Source: CAVPCZ01 sp963779225 (lineage in GTDB: Bacteria; Bacteroidota; Ignavibacteria; UBA10030; UBA6906). Taken from it: a stretch of 64,000 bases of DNA. The position numbers were made by a program, and so were the translations under genes. The DNA lies in assembly GCA_963779225.1 (NCBI GenBank), contig CAVZWW010000003.1, positions 558,001 to 622,000 on the forward strand. The letters run 5' to 3'. This document shows positions 33,436 through 42,267 of the stretch, piece by piece (positions within the stretch are counted from its first letter, which is position 1; every line of letters starts with the position of its first letter). The notes beneath the pieces were generated by a model, which saw only the letters and a list, made by a program, of their open reading frames with translations, was not told where the DNA came from and did no database searches.

Positions 33436-35553
33436 TTGAAGCCGCCGCGGAAAACATATGTTGTGTCGGGCGTATGCTGTGCAACCGAAGAGGGGGTGCT
33501 GCGGAAGCGTCTCGACACTGCAGTCGGAAGTCACTGCTACACCTTCAGCCTGCTCACGGCAGATCTCCGGGTGGATGCGGCTGTTCCCGAGAGCACCGTC
33601 CTGCGCGAGCTCCGCCGAGCCGGTTTTGCCGGCCGACCGCGGCGGAACATACATCCGGAAACACCGTTTCGTGAACGTCACGCGTACAGTCTGGTCACAC
33701 TTGGAGCTGCCCTGCTCACGGGTGGCGGTATGCTGGCGGATCTGCTTGGATCCTCAGCGATAGTGTGGCGCGGGCTGTTGCTTGGCGCGGTTCTGCTCGG
33801 TGGATGGAGGATCGCCGCGAAAGCCGCCGCATCCCTGAGGAACCGTGCCCTGGATATGAACGTTCTCATGACTCTGGCCGTGTTAGGGGCGCTGGCAATC
33901 GACCGCTGGAGTGAAGGAGCAGTGGTGATTGTTCTGTTTGCCCTGGCACTTATGCTTGAGCAGTACAGCTTGTCACGCACGAGGCGGGCAGTGTTATCAC
34001 TGGTGTCGCTGGCTCCTCAACAGGCCAGCGTGGTGCGTCATGGTGTGGAAGAAACCATTCCCGCCGCCGGTGTTGTTCCGGGGGATACGGTGATAATCCG
34101 TCCGGGTGAACGAATCCCGATCGACGGTGTTGTCACCGAAGGACATTCCTTTGTGGACCAGGCGACGATTACCGGAGAATCGACCCCGGTAGGAAAACTC
34201 CCCGGAGCGGGCGTCTATGGCGGTACGCTGAACGGCGAGGGAGCGCTGCATGTGCGGGCGACGAAGCACTTTGAAGAGACGGCCCTCGCACATATTATTC
34301 ATCTGATTGAACAGGCCGAACAGCAGCGCGCTCCCGTGCAGATGTTCATTGACCGGTTTGCCGCAGTCTATACGCCGGCGGTTCTCGGTCTCGCCGTGTT
34401 CGTTGCCCTCGTGCCCCCCCTGGTCACCGCTGCGTCATTCGAGTTGTGGCTCTATCGTGCGCTTGTCCTGCTCGTGATCGCCTGCCCGTGCGCTCTCGTA
34501 ATTTCCACCCCCGTAACCCTGGTGAGTGCGCTCACCAACGGAGCGCGGCGGGGAATGCTTATCAAAGGGGGTAAACACCTCGAACAGCTCAGTCGTGTTC
34601 GTGCGGTGGCATTTGACAAGACCGGAACCCTGACTGAAGGGCGCCTGCGGGTGTCGGATGTACTCCCTCTTCAGGGTATCTCCCGCGCCGTTGTGTTGCA
34701 GATTGCAGGAGTCCTGGAGCAGCGCTCTGAGCACCCGTTGGCCGAGGCACTCCTTGAAAAAGTTGCTGAGGATGGGGTGCGGTTCGATTCTCTCCGCATA
34801 CAGAATTTCCGGACACTTCCGGGACGGGGTGTCGTCGCGGAGGTGGACGGAGTACGGTATTATCTGGGTAGCTGTGATCTCTGCAGGGAGCAATCGCACT
34901 GCTCTCCTGAAACCGAACAGGCAATTGCCAGATTCGCAGCAGAGGGCAAGACGACAACCGTTCTGTGCTCTGATGGCGCCGCTCTCGGGGTGATAACGTT
35001 TCGGGACCGCCTGCGCCCATCCAGTAGGAGCATGATACAGGAACTGAAACGGATGGGGGTAGAGCGAACAGTGGTACTGTCAGGTGATCACGACGCGGCC
35101 GCAGGCCTGATGGCACGGGAAGCCGGTGTTGATGAATGGATGGCGCATCTCCTTCCCCAACAAAAGGTTACGGCTGTTGAGGACCTCAAGAAACGATATG
35201 GTGGTGTAGCTATGGTCGGGGATGGCATCAACGATGCTCCTGCCCTCTCAGCGGCTTCAGTGGGTATTGCGATGGGGATAGCCGGCAGCGATACCGCTCT
35301 TGAGACAGCAGATGTTGTCCTTATGTCGGATGATTTGGGAAAACTCCCCCACCTGCTGGGATTGAGCAAAGCCGCTATGCGCATTATCCGCACAAACATC
35401 ATTCTCGCCCTTGTTATTAAAGGGGTATTCCTGTTGCTGAGCGTGACCGGCGGGGCGACTCTCTGGATGGCCATTCTTTCGGATGATGGTGCTGCCCTTG
35501 CGGTGATTCTGAACGGATTACGGATGCTCACCTTTACACCCGGAAAACATTGA
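33436..35553 (+). CDS. Zinc/cadmium-type heavy-metal P1B-ATPase
   Basis: 705 residues. The N-terminal metal-binding domain (about 7-70) has SGVCCATEE, a CCxxE variant rather than the usual GMxCxxC; plant zinc pumps HMA2/HMA4 use the same kind of motif. Then come membrane helices, the TGES actuator loop, ACPCAL in the transport helix (CPC at about 350-352, characteristic of Zn/Cd/Pb pumps), the phosphorylated aspartate in DKTGTLTE (D394), SEHPLAEAL and GDGINDAPAL (about 595). It exports the metal from the cytoplasm. It is regulated by the SmtB-like gene just upstream. The rplU promoter overlaps its stop codon. Confidence 0.95.
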   Translation: MKPPRKTYVVSGVCCATEEGVLRKRLDTAVGSHCYTFSLLTADLRVDAAVPESTVLRELRRAGFAGRPRRNIHPETPFRERHAYSLVTLGAALLTGGGMLADLLGSSAIVWRGLLLGAVLLGGWRIAAKAAASLRNRALDMNVLMTLAVLGALAIDRWSEGAVVIVLFALALMLEQYSLSRTRRAVLSLVSLAPQQASVVRHGVEETIPAAGVVPGDTVIIRPGERIPIDGVVTEGHSFVDQATITGESTPVGKLPGAGVYGGTLNGEGALHVRATKHFEETALAHIIHLIEQAEQQRAPVQMFIDRFAAVYTPAVLGLAVFVALVPPLVTAASFELWLYRALVLLVIACPCALVISTPVTLVSALTNGARRGMLIKGGKHLEQLSRVRAVAFDKTGTLTEGRLRVSDVLPLQGISRAVVLQIAGVLEQRSEHPLAEALLEKVAEDGVRFDSLRIQNFRTLPGRGVVAEVDGVRYYLGSCDLCREQSHCSPETEQAIARFAAEGKTTTVLCSDGAALGVITFRDRLRPSSRSMIQELKRMGVERTVVLSGDHDAAAGLMAREAGVDEWMAHLLPQQKVTAVEDLKKRYGGVAMVGDGINDAPALSAASVGIAMGIAGSDTALETADVVLMSDDLGKLPHLLGLSKAAMRIIRTNIILALVIKGVFLLLSVTGGATLWMAILSDDGAALAVILNGLRMLTFTPGKH

Positions 35554-35578
35554 CTTTTTCATAGGAATTTGGTAAATT
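35550..35578 (+). promoter_or_regulatory. rplU-rpmA-mdh promoter
   Basis: TTGACT at 35550-35555 overlaps the stop of the ATPase gene; TAAATT at 35573-35578 follows after 17 bases (extended TAAATTTT). The rplU start is 31 bases further on, preceded by GAGG. Confidence 0.7.
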
Positions 35579-35609
35579 TTACATCCTATCAATAAAGAGG
35601 AATCCCAAG

Positions 35610-35921
35610 ATGTTTGCCGTCGTGGAAGTTGCCGGAAAGCAGTACAAGGTGATGCCCAAAGATCGGATCACCGTTCCGAGCCTTCAGGAGAAGGAAGGGA
35701 CAAAAATCCGCCTGGACCGTGTGTTGCTGCTCGGTGACGAGAAGCAGGTGTCTGTGGGGAAACCGCTGATCGCGGGTGCTCACGTTGAAGGCACGGTGCT
35801 CGGGCACGGTAAGTCCGACAAGGTCATCGTCTTCAAGAAAAAGCGCCGCAAGGGGTACCGCGTTAAGCGCGGTCACCGTCAGGGGTACACGCAAATCGAA
35901 ATCCTGAGTATCGAAAAGTAG
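35610..35921 (+). CDS. rplU: 50S ribosomal protein L21
   Basis: 103 residues, the standard length, beginning FAVVEVAGKQYKVMPKDRI and ending in the basic KKRRKGYRVKRGHRQGYTQI signature that binds 23S rRNA. It is the first gene of the classical rplU-rpmA pair, 9 bases ahead of rpmA, driven by the promoter at 35550-35578. Confidence 0.98.
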   Translation: MFAVVEVAGKQYKVMPKDRITVPSLQEKEGTKIRLDRVLLLGDEKQVSVGKPLIAGAHVEGTVLGHGKSDKVIVFKKKRRKGYRVKRGHRQGYTQIEILSIEK

Positions 35922-35930
35922 AGGCGAGCA

Positions 35931-36188
35931 ATGGCACACAAAAAAGGCGTCGGTAGTTCTCGGAACGGCCGTGACAGCAATGCGCAACGGCTGGGTGTGA
36001 AGCGATTCGGCGGCGAGCTGGTGTCCGCCGGCAGCATCATTGTACGCCAGCGCGGGACGAAGTTCACTCCGGGCGTCAACGTCGGGATCGGCGGGGACGA
36101 TACGCTGTTTGCGACCGCGACCGGTGTGGTGAACTTCAAGAAGCTGAGGAAGGCCAAGAGCGTCGTCAGCGTTCTGCCAAACGTATAA
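35931..36188 (+). CDS. rpmA: 50S ribosomal protein L27
   Basis: 85 residues with the typical start AHKKGVGSSRNGRDSNAQRLG and the GNVLVRQRGTKFTPG-like stretch (here SIIVRQRGTKFTPGVNVG). L27 lies near the peptidyl-transferase centre. The N-terminus directly starts MAHKKG, without the cleavable extension seen in Firmicutes. mdh follows after 27 bases. Confidence 0.98.
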   Translation: MAHKKGVGSSRNGRDSNAQRLGVKRFGGELVSAGSIIVRQRGTKFTPGVNVGIGGDDTLFATATGVVNFKKLRKAKSVVSVLPNV

Positions 36189-36215
36189 CCCTCACAGCAC
36201 AACGGAGGCAACACC

Positions 36216-37139
36216 ATGAAGATCACCGTAATTGGTGCAGGGAACGTCGGTGCCACGACCGCCCAGCGGTTGGCCGACAAGCAGCTGGCGAATACAATCG
36301 TTCTCGTGGACGTCATTGAGGGCATTCCGCAGGGGAAAGCGCTGGATATGTATGAGGCCTCGCCGGTGGAAAAGGCCGACGTCCGTATTATCGGCACCAA
36401 CGGGTATGATGAAACGGCGGACTCCGACATCGTGGTCATTACCGCCGGCATTGCCCGAAAGCCCGGCATGAGCCGTGACGACCTGATGAATACCAACAGC
36501 GGTATCGTTAAAAGCTGCACGGAAGCCGCCGTTGCCAAATCACCCAATGCGATCTTCATCGTGGTTTCCAACCCGCTCGATGTTATGGCCTATGTGGCCA
36601 TGAAGGTGAGCGGACTCCCGCGTCACCGTGTGATCGGCATGGCGGGCGTACTTGACGCCGCACGGTTCCGGAGTTTCATAGCCCTGGAGTTGAATGTCTC
36701 CGTGGAGGATGTCAACGCCTTTGTGCTGGGCGGCCACGGTGATTCGATGGTGCCCCTGCCGCGCTACTCCACTGTCGCCGGAATCCCGATTACCGAATTG
36801 ATGGACAAGACCACCGTTGACCGGCTTGTGAAACGCACGCGAGACGGCGGCATCGAGATCGTGAACTACCTCAAGACCGGCAGCGCCTACTATGCCCCCT
36901 CGTCCGCCACGGTTGCCATGGTTGAGTCGATCGTCAAGGACAAGAAACGCATTCTTCCCTGTTCGGCTTTTCTCACAGGCGAATACGGATTGAACAATAC
37001 CTTCGTCGGCGTGCCGGTGAAACTGGGCAAGAAGGGCATCGAGCAGATTATCCAAATCAAGCTTGATGCGGATGAACAGGCCGCGCTGGGTAAATCAGCG
37101 GCCGACGTACAATCTTCAATTGCAAAGCTCAAACTCTAG
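36216..37139 (+). CDS. mdh: Malate dehydrogenase (NAD-dependent, LDH-like type)
   Basis: 307 residues. It interconverts malate and oxaloacetate with NAD in the TCA cycle. The Rossmann motif VIGAGNVGATTAQRLAD opens the protein; catalytic residues are recognised in ITAGIARKPGMSRDDL (substrate arginine), VVSNPLDVMAYV, and GGHGDSMVPL (catalytic histidine). The arginine in the mobile loop (KPGMSR) separates malate from lactate dehydrogenase. Downstream of rpmA with no obvious terminator, so probably on the ribosomal transcript. A malic enzyme lies at 51.6 kb. Confidence 0.96.
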   Translation: MKITVIGAGNVGATTAQRLADKQLANTIVLVDVIEGIPQGKALDMYEASPVEKADVRIIGTNGYDETADSDIVVITAGIARKPGMSRDDLMNTNSGIVKSCTEAAVAKSPNAIFIVVSNPLDVMAYVAMKVSGLPRHRVIGMAGVLDAARFRSFIALELNVSVEDVNAFVLGGHGDSMVPLPRYSTVAGIPITELMDKTTVDRLVKRTRDGGIEIVNYLKTGSAYYAPSSATVAMVESIVKDKKRILPCSAFLTGEYGLNNTFVGVPVKLGKKGIEQIIQIKLDADEQAALGKSAADVQSSIAKLKL

Positions 37140-37142
37140 ATT

Positions 37143-37859
37143 GTGTCTCTCAACGTGCGGAGGGCGGCCATCGGGGCCGCCCTCTTCTGTCTTCTCTCTC
37201 ATCCTCTAGCCTGCCGCGAGGGTGCCGAGCCCTCAGGATCCGGTACCCCTGTCCCCCTGCAACTGCACTTCAGTCCCGGCGTCAGCTTTCTCTACGATGC
37301 CTGGGGTATCAGCAAATACGGCTACCGGCTTCCCTCCACGCGGTCGCGCGCCCTCTGGCGCGTCATCGACGTTCATAGTGAGACAAACGGTTTCTCCTCG
37401 GTGATAACAATCCTGGATAGCACGTCAATTCTCCGGGACAGTGCCGAAGTGCTGGATACCCTCTTTCTGGCATTGGGGCCGAACGGGGATGTGTTCCGCT
37501 ACGGGTTTCTTGCACAGATGGCGCGGTTCAGAAAACACACGGGACCGCCGCATCTCTGGGACCGCATCGCGGCGATGTCAATCGAATCCGGAACAGGCTG
37601 GCTGGTGGGGTATCTTGATGCGGAGGGCAAAGAGCCGGTCTACGGGAGGGTGTCGGGCACTCCGGATGTGTTCTCCGTGCAGGTGGATGGAGAGCACACG
37701 GTGTATGAGGCGATCCGGGTCGATTTAAGCGGCCCGTCATTCACGTACAGCTACTGGCTCTCCGATGCGCCCACCTCATTCCTCCGCTTCTTCTTTGAAC
37801 CGGACAACGATACCACCGGCGCAGAGTTCGACCTTTTGGAAATCCGCTCGCCACCGTAG
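37143..37859 (+). CDS. Exported protein of unknown function
   Basis: 238 residues from a GTG 3 bases after mdh. The N-terminus is a signal peptide with hydrophobic core (AAIGAALFCLLSHPLAC); the cysteine following LA could be a lipoprotein site, though the -3 position is proline rather than the preferred leucine. The mature part is beta-rich (LHFSPGVSFLYDAWGISKYGY..., SYWLSDAPTSFLRFFFEPD) with no recognised domain. It is probably periplasmic or membrane-anchored. It ends 8 bases before the convergent anti-sigma gene. Confidence 0.65.
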   Translation: MSLNVRRAAIGAALFCLLSHPLACREGAEPSGSGTPVPLQLHFSPGVSFLYDAWGISKYGYRLPSTRSRALWRVIDVHSETNGFSSVITILDSTSILRDSAEVLDTLFLALGPNGDVFRYGFLAQMARFRKHTGPPHLWDRIAAMSIESGTGWLVGYLDAEGKEPVYGRVSGTPDVFSVQVDGEHTVYEAIRVDLSGPSFTYSYWLSDAPTSFLRFFFEPDNDTTGAEFDLLEIRSPP

Positions 37860-37867
37860 ACGGTGGG

Positions 37868-38290
37868 CTACTTCCGCAACTCCAGCCACAAACGGACCTG
37901 CAGTCCGCCGGGGGTTTGCTCGAACTCCACCTTGTCCATCAGTGTGCGCATCAGGAAAATACCCCGTCCACTTTCCCGCATAAGGTTCTCATCCTTCAAA
38001 GGGTTGCGCAGTCCCTCAAGACGAAATCCCCGGCCTTGATCACTTATCAGAAACAGCAGCCACCCGGGCAGCAATTCGCACACCAGCGTGACATGCTTCT
38101 TCGGATCCGACTTGTTGCCGTGGATAATGGCGTTGTTGACGGCTTCGGTTATGGAAACCATCAACTTATGCATCTGGATTTCGTCAAGTCCGACACTGAT
38201 GTTGATCTTGTTGAGGTATGCTTCGACGCGTCGGATGCCCTTCGGAGTGCTCCGGAGGGTAAGTCGAAAAACGGTCTGTTTTGCTTTCAC
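37868..38290 (-). CDS. Anti-sigma/serine kinase-type ATPase (RsbW-like HATPase_c)
   Basis: 140 residues forming one GHKL ATPase domain: N-box SITEAVNNAIIHGN (about 43-56), the G1 box ISDQGRGF and the G2 box GRGIFLMRTL. Proteins of this form act as anti-sigma factors or as kinases for STAS anti-anti-sigma proteins in partner switching. No STAS or PP2C partner is adjacent. Last gene of a five-gene minus-strand operon following an outer-membrane barrel gene with an 11-base gap. Confidence 0.85.
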   Translation of the reverse strand: MKAKQTVFRLTLRSTPKGIRRVEAYLNKINISVGLDEIQMHKLMVSITEAVNNAIIHGNKSDPKKHVTLVCELLPGWLLFLISDQGRGFRLEGLRNPLKDENLMRESGRGIFLMRTLMDKVEFEQTPGGLQVRLWLELRK

Positions 38291-38301
38291 CTGTCCGCCC
38301 T

Positions 38302-40233
38302 TTACAAATGAAGGATCAATTGCATGGTCATGCTCGCCAGCGAGCGTTTTGTGCCGTCAGCGTACCTGCGCCGTTCATACCAACCCCGAAAATCCATCCG
38401 GCTGTGTGGGCCGATTTCCCATTCAATTGCACAGGTGGGCCCCACGCTGCTGGAAAATGCGTCTTCCTGCCGCACACCATTCCGGAACAGATACCGGGCC
38501 TGGCTGAAGTAACGGACTCCCAAGCCGAAGACCGTTCCGGTTACGGGAGCAAACCGGATCTGACATGCCAGCGTTTGGTCCACAAAGGCGTTTTCGGTTC
38601 GTTCCGAAAAGTCTTCCCATTTCAGCAGTCCACGTTCATACAACTTCAAATAAGCGAAAAAATCAAGTCCTATTCGGCGGGTAAATTCCAGCTGTGTAGA
38701 ATCCACCCAGGCAAACTGCCGGTAGGAAAAACTCCGTACCTGTGCCGCCGATTGTTCAAAATCGTACACCGTGTAATTGGCCAGCACTTCAAACGCATTT
38801 ACGGTCGTGAACCAGGAGACCGGTCTGAACGTGGTGCGTGGGTACAGACGGAGAATCCGGTTAACTCTGTTGTTCGCACTCCGTTCTTTCAGAAGGTACA
38901 CCAGATGGCCGAGTGTTCCGTCGAGCGTGATTCCAAGGTCCAGATACCGGCTGACGTGGGAAAATGTTCCCACCGTCAGAGCGACGAGCAATTCGTCGCG
39001 GTCCTCAAGGTTTTGCTCGCTCGGAGTGTCATACCGCAGAATGCTTCCCGATCCGGTTATCGAAAACCGGTCGGAAGGGGAAAGGGGAAGGCTGAAGGTT
39101 CCTGCCAGAGCCACGTGACGCGTCAGATTATCCTTGGTCTGTTCCTGGCGGTCGCGTGCTTCGAAGAGCACCGCAAGGTTTGGCGGCAACAGGGCGGGTC
39201 TCTTTGCACGATGGGACTCGCTCCGTTCCATGTAGGCAAAGCGCAACATCCCTGAGGTCCGGCCGTCGTTGGAACGATACTCCCCCTTGACATGGGTGTC
39301 AAGGCGGAATTCTTCGATTTCGGTGTCAAACGGCGGAACGATCTGGGTACCGGCAACCCGGCGGTTGTCTTTGTCGAGTGCCCTGCTGCCGATCTGAATG
39401 AACACGCCGGCCATCATATTGCGGTTCATTTCATATTCAAGCACGTTGGCAAATGAAAAGAAACGGTCCGTACGACTTTCTATTGCACTGTCACCCAGCG
39501 TATAGAACTCACGGCGGGTGCGAAGGAACCCGAACGCCAGACTGTCGCGGGAGAGCGGACCGAAGAGTTTTTCAATCCCCATACCTGCGATATGATTCTC
39601 CAGCGTTCTGGGATCAACGAAGTCCTTGCGGAGGCGGGCGCCCCCGCCGATCCGGTAGCCGTCAATGTCGAGACCCTGAAGATCCATTCCCAGGTCCACG
39701 GACAATCCCTGGTCCCGGATGTCTCCCTGACGATCCCAGCGGTATCCGGCGAGCGGAGTGATGGTGACAAGCGGAAGCTGCAGCAATTTAAGTCCGGCCA
39801 GCATGCTGAGGTTTGAAGCATTGCTCAGGCCGATGCTCTTGTTGTCGGAGTAAACGAGTGACGACCACCGTGCCAGCGCCTCCACCGTTGTGCTCAGCGG
39901 CCGGCCAAGAAGCATATTGATCTGCTGCTGGCTGCTTTCCGAAAAACGGACTGCACCCGGGGGTGCCCCGTCCAGTTGAATAATGTTTGCCAGGTATTGT
40001 GCGCTGATTGCGCTTCGTGTGCCGGCGATGGTGGTATCGATGGCCAGGCGACCGATCCAGTTAAAGGTGTTGAGGTTGCGGTCGAAGAGAATGCCGGCGG
40101 TGTTCACCCGGTGAAGAGAATCGGCTGTGCCGGGTGGCGTATCGGTTTCGCGCTGGGACTCCTGGGCCGTCGCGCCCTCCTGCAGGAACGACGTCACATA
40201 GAAAATAGCGATCAGCCAACCGCAGGAACGCAT
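38302..40233 (-). CDS. Predicted outer-membrane beta-barrel protein
   Basis: 643 residues with a signal peptide (RSCGWLIAIFYVTSFLQEGATA). The mature protein has many alternating hydrophobic/polar strands with aromatic girdle residues (for example FRPVSWFTTVNAFEVLANYTVY and GVRYFSQARYLF) and ends in a strand MTMQLILHL, as barrel proteins do. No known family was recognised; it could be a porin-like or glycan/lipid transport barrel. It follows an MBL-fold nuclease gene by 10 bases and precedes the anti-sigma ATPase by 11. Confidence 0.6.
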   Translation of the reverse strand: MRSCGWLIAIFYVTSFLQEGATAQESQRETDTPPGTADSLHRVNTAGILFDRNLNTFNWIGRLAIDTTIAGTRSAISAQYLANIIQLDGAPPGAVRFSESSQQQINMLLGRPLSTTVEALARWSSLVYSDNKSIGLSNASNLSMLAGLKLLQLPLVTITPLAGYRWDRQGDIRDQGLSVDLGMDLQGLDIDGYRIGGGARLRKDFVDPRTLENHIAGMGIEKLFGPLSRDSLAFGFLRTRREFYTLGDSAIESRTDRFFSFANVLEYEMNRNMMAGVFIQIGSRALDKDNRRVAGTQIVPPFDTEIEEFRLDTHVKGEYRSNDGRTSGMLRFAYMERSESHRAKRPALLPPNLAVLFEARDRQEQTKDNLTRHVALAGTFSLPLSPSDRFSITGSGSILRYDTPSEQNLEDRDELLVALTVGTFSHVSRYLDLGITLDGTLGHLVYLLKERSANNRVNRILRLYPRTTFRPVSWFTTVNAFEVLANYTVYDFEQSAAQVRSFSYRQFAWVDSTQLEFTRRIGLDFFAYLKLYERGLLKWEDFSERTENAFVDQTLACQIRFAPVTGTVFGLGVRYFSQARYLFRNGVRQEDAFSSSVGPTCAIEWEIGPHSRMDFRGWYERRRYADGTKRSLASMTMQLILHL

Positions 40234-40243
40234 CGTCGTTTGG

Positions 40244-41659
40244 TCAGTCGATCAACACGGTGTCACCGCGGTCGGGAATAACCGTCTCGCCAAGATGTTC
40301 CTCCCGTAATGCGCTGCCGAGTTTTTCACACTGGTCAGGGTCCCCGTGGACGAGAAAGATCTTCTTCAGCGGGAGTCGGGGGAAACGGCGGAGATACCCG
40401 AGACATTCATTACGGTCCGCATGCGCGCTGAAGGAGTTCAGGACCACAACTTCCGCACGTACTTCATGCGGTTCGCCGAACACATTGACCACGGGCTCCC
40501 CCATGACGAGCTTCTTCCCCAGCGTATGCTCCGCCTGGTAGCCGACGATCAGCACCATGTTACGGGGATGAGTGATGGTGTTGGCGAGATGGTGCACCAC
40601 GCGTCCGGCTTCGCACATGCCGGATGCGGAGATGATGATGAAAGGTCCGGGACGCTCATTGAGCTCTTTGGATTCCTCGAGCGAACGTACGTAGGTGAGC
40701 CGATCGAACCCGAACGGATCATTATTCTCCGTGGCGTTCAGGATAGCCAGGGTTTCCTTATCAAAACACTCGGGGTGTTTGCGGAACACATCCGTCACAT
40801 TCACCGAAAGGGGGCTGTCCACAAAAACCGGAAGATGGTCGAGCCGCCCGCTGACGCTGAGCTGATGAAGCACATAGACCAGTTCCTGTGTGCGGCCGAC
40901 ACTGAAGGCCGGGATGACAATCTTCGCCTTCCGGTCCATTGCGCGCAGAAGCGGTTCGAGGAGTTGTTGCTCCATCGCTTCCACGGGTTTGTGAAAGCGG
41001 CCGCCATAAGTGCTCTCACAGAGCAGATACTCGGTGGATTCATCGCCAATGAGCACCGGATCGCGCAGGATCGGAAGGTTTGGACGGCCAAGATCGCCGG
41101 TGTAGGCTAAGGTCGTGGCACGGCCGTTCTCGCGAAGTGTCAGAGACATTCCGGCCGAACCGAGAATATGTCCTGCATCTTCGAAGCGGCACCGGATGCC
41201 GTCCGTGACATCGAACGGAGTGGCATAGGCGACGGGTTGCAGCAACGGCAGGGTGTCCCGAACGTCGTCTTCGGTGTACAGCGGTTCCACCGGGGGGAGA
41301 CCCTTCTTCCGGTGGCGTTTGTTGACAAACTCAGCGTCTTTCTCCTGTATGTATGCGCTGTCCTTGAGCATGACTTCGCAGAGGCTTTTTGTTGCGCCGG
41401 TGCAGAAAACAGTTCCGTGGAATCCCTGTTTGATCAGGCCGGGCAGGTTGCCGCTGTGATCGATGTGCGCATGGGAGAGCACCACCGCATCGATCGAAGA
41501 GGGATCAAAGGGGAACTCCCGGTTCCGGCGGAAGGCTTCTTCACGGCGTCCATGGTAGATGCCGCAATCCAGCAGCACGCGCTTGCCGCCGATTGTCAGC
41601 AGGTGCATGGAACCTGTCACGGTGCGCGCAGCGCCCCAGAACTGGATGTGTATGCTCAT
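40244..41659 (-). CDS. MBL-fold beta-CASP ribonuclease-like protein
   Basis: 471 residues. The metallo-beta-lactamase core shows VVLSHAHIDHSGNLPGL (HxHxDH zinc site, about residue 60), then the beta-CASP insert with PAFSVGRTQELVYVLHQLS and the terminal RNA-specificity region (HGDPDQCEKLG) with ASGMCEAGRVVHHL. Members of this group (YSH1/CPSF73-like) cleave RNA. It overlaps the upstream peptidase-like gene by 4 bases. Target RNAs are unknown. Confidence 0.9.
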   Translation of the reverse strand: MSIHIQFWGAARTVTGSMHLLTIGGKRVLLDCGIYHGRREEAFRRNREFPFDPSSIDAVVLSHAHIDHSGNLPGLIKQGFHGTVFCTGATKSLCEVMLKDSAYIQEKDAEFVNKRHRKKGLPPVEPLYTEDDVRDTLPLLQPVAYATPFDVTDGIRCRFEDAGHILGSAGMSLTLRENGRATTLAYTGDLGRPNLPILRDPVLIGDESTEYLLCESTYGGRFHKPVEAMEQQLLEPLLRAMDRKAKIVIPAFSVGRTQELVYVLHQLSVSGRLDHLPVFVDSPLSVNVTDVFRKHPECFDKETLAILNATENNDPFGFDRLTYVRSLEESKELNERPGPFIIISASGMCEAGRVVHHLANTITHPRNMVLIVGYQAEHTLGKKLVMGEPVVNVFGEPHEVRAEVVVLNSFSAHADRNECLGYLRRFPRLPLKKIFLVHGDPDQCEKLGSALREEHLGETVIPDRGDTVLID

Positions 41660-42252
41660 ACAGGAGATTCCGGTTGTGGAGTATCATCAAATACCAGGCA
41701 CCCGGCGCGGTGAGGGTGATCCTGCACGCGCTGCTGTGGCTTCACTCCGCGAAGGATCCAGAGGATCAAGAAATCCCCTGCAGAAGCAGCGAGAAAAAGC
41801 AATCCGGGAAGAAGGAGATATCCCGCCCCCGTCACCGTGGCAACAAGCACGGGGACCAGGCCGAGTATTACTGCGGGTGCCACCGCGCCGATTCTGTACA
41901 CCGAGGCAGCCATGGGCTCCCGGCAATGCGCATACGGTGTGAGCGCGGAGAGCTTGAAGCCAAACCGGATGGCGGCAAGCGGTTTGTTGCCGAAGTACGC
42001 CCAGGTGATACCGTGCAACAACTCGTGCAGGATTACGCCCGTGAGAAACACCGGAACCACCACGACAGGATGAAAGAAAACCCTGGCTCCGGTAATTGTG
42101 GCGGGCCATCCGTACAGCAGGACGAACGGGGAGCCCAGCAGCAGTACGGGCAGGAGCGCAAAAGGAATGGCCAGCAGGTTGACACGTGCCATGGAAATGC
42201 TGACATCACGCACGGCAGAGGGGCCTGGTGGTATGGATTCGGTGTCCTGCAT
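41656..42252 (-). CDS. DUF3267-type membrane zinc metallopeptidase-like protein
   Basis: 198 residues with four or more membrane spans. HELLHG in a membrane segment (ILHELLHGITWAYFGNKP) supplies an HExxH zinc site as in putative zincin peptidases. The remainder (AVAPAVILGLVPVLVATVTG) is hydrophobic. It may cut membrane proteins in the plane of the membrane, but no substrate is known. Tightly coupled to the beta-CASP gene by a 4-base overlap and 15 bases after the URO-D-like gene. Confidence 0.78.
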   Translation of the reverse strand: MQDTESIPPGPSAVRDVSISMARVNLLAIPFALLPVLLLGSPFVLLYGWPATITGARVFFHPVVVVPVFLTGVILHELLHGITWAYFGNKPLAAIRFGFKLSALTPYAHCREPMAASVYRIGAVAPAVILGLVPVLVATVTGAGYLLLPGLLFLAASAGDFLILWILRGVKPQQRVQDHPHRAGCLVFDDTPQPESPV

Positions 42253-42267
42253 CGTCGGGACTGTCGT

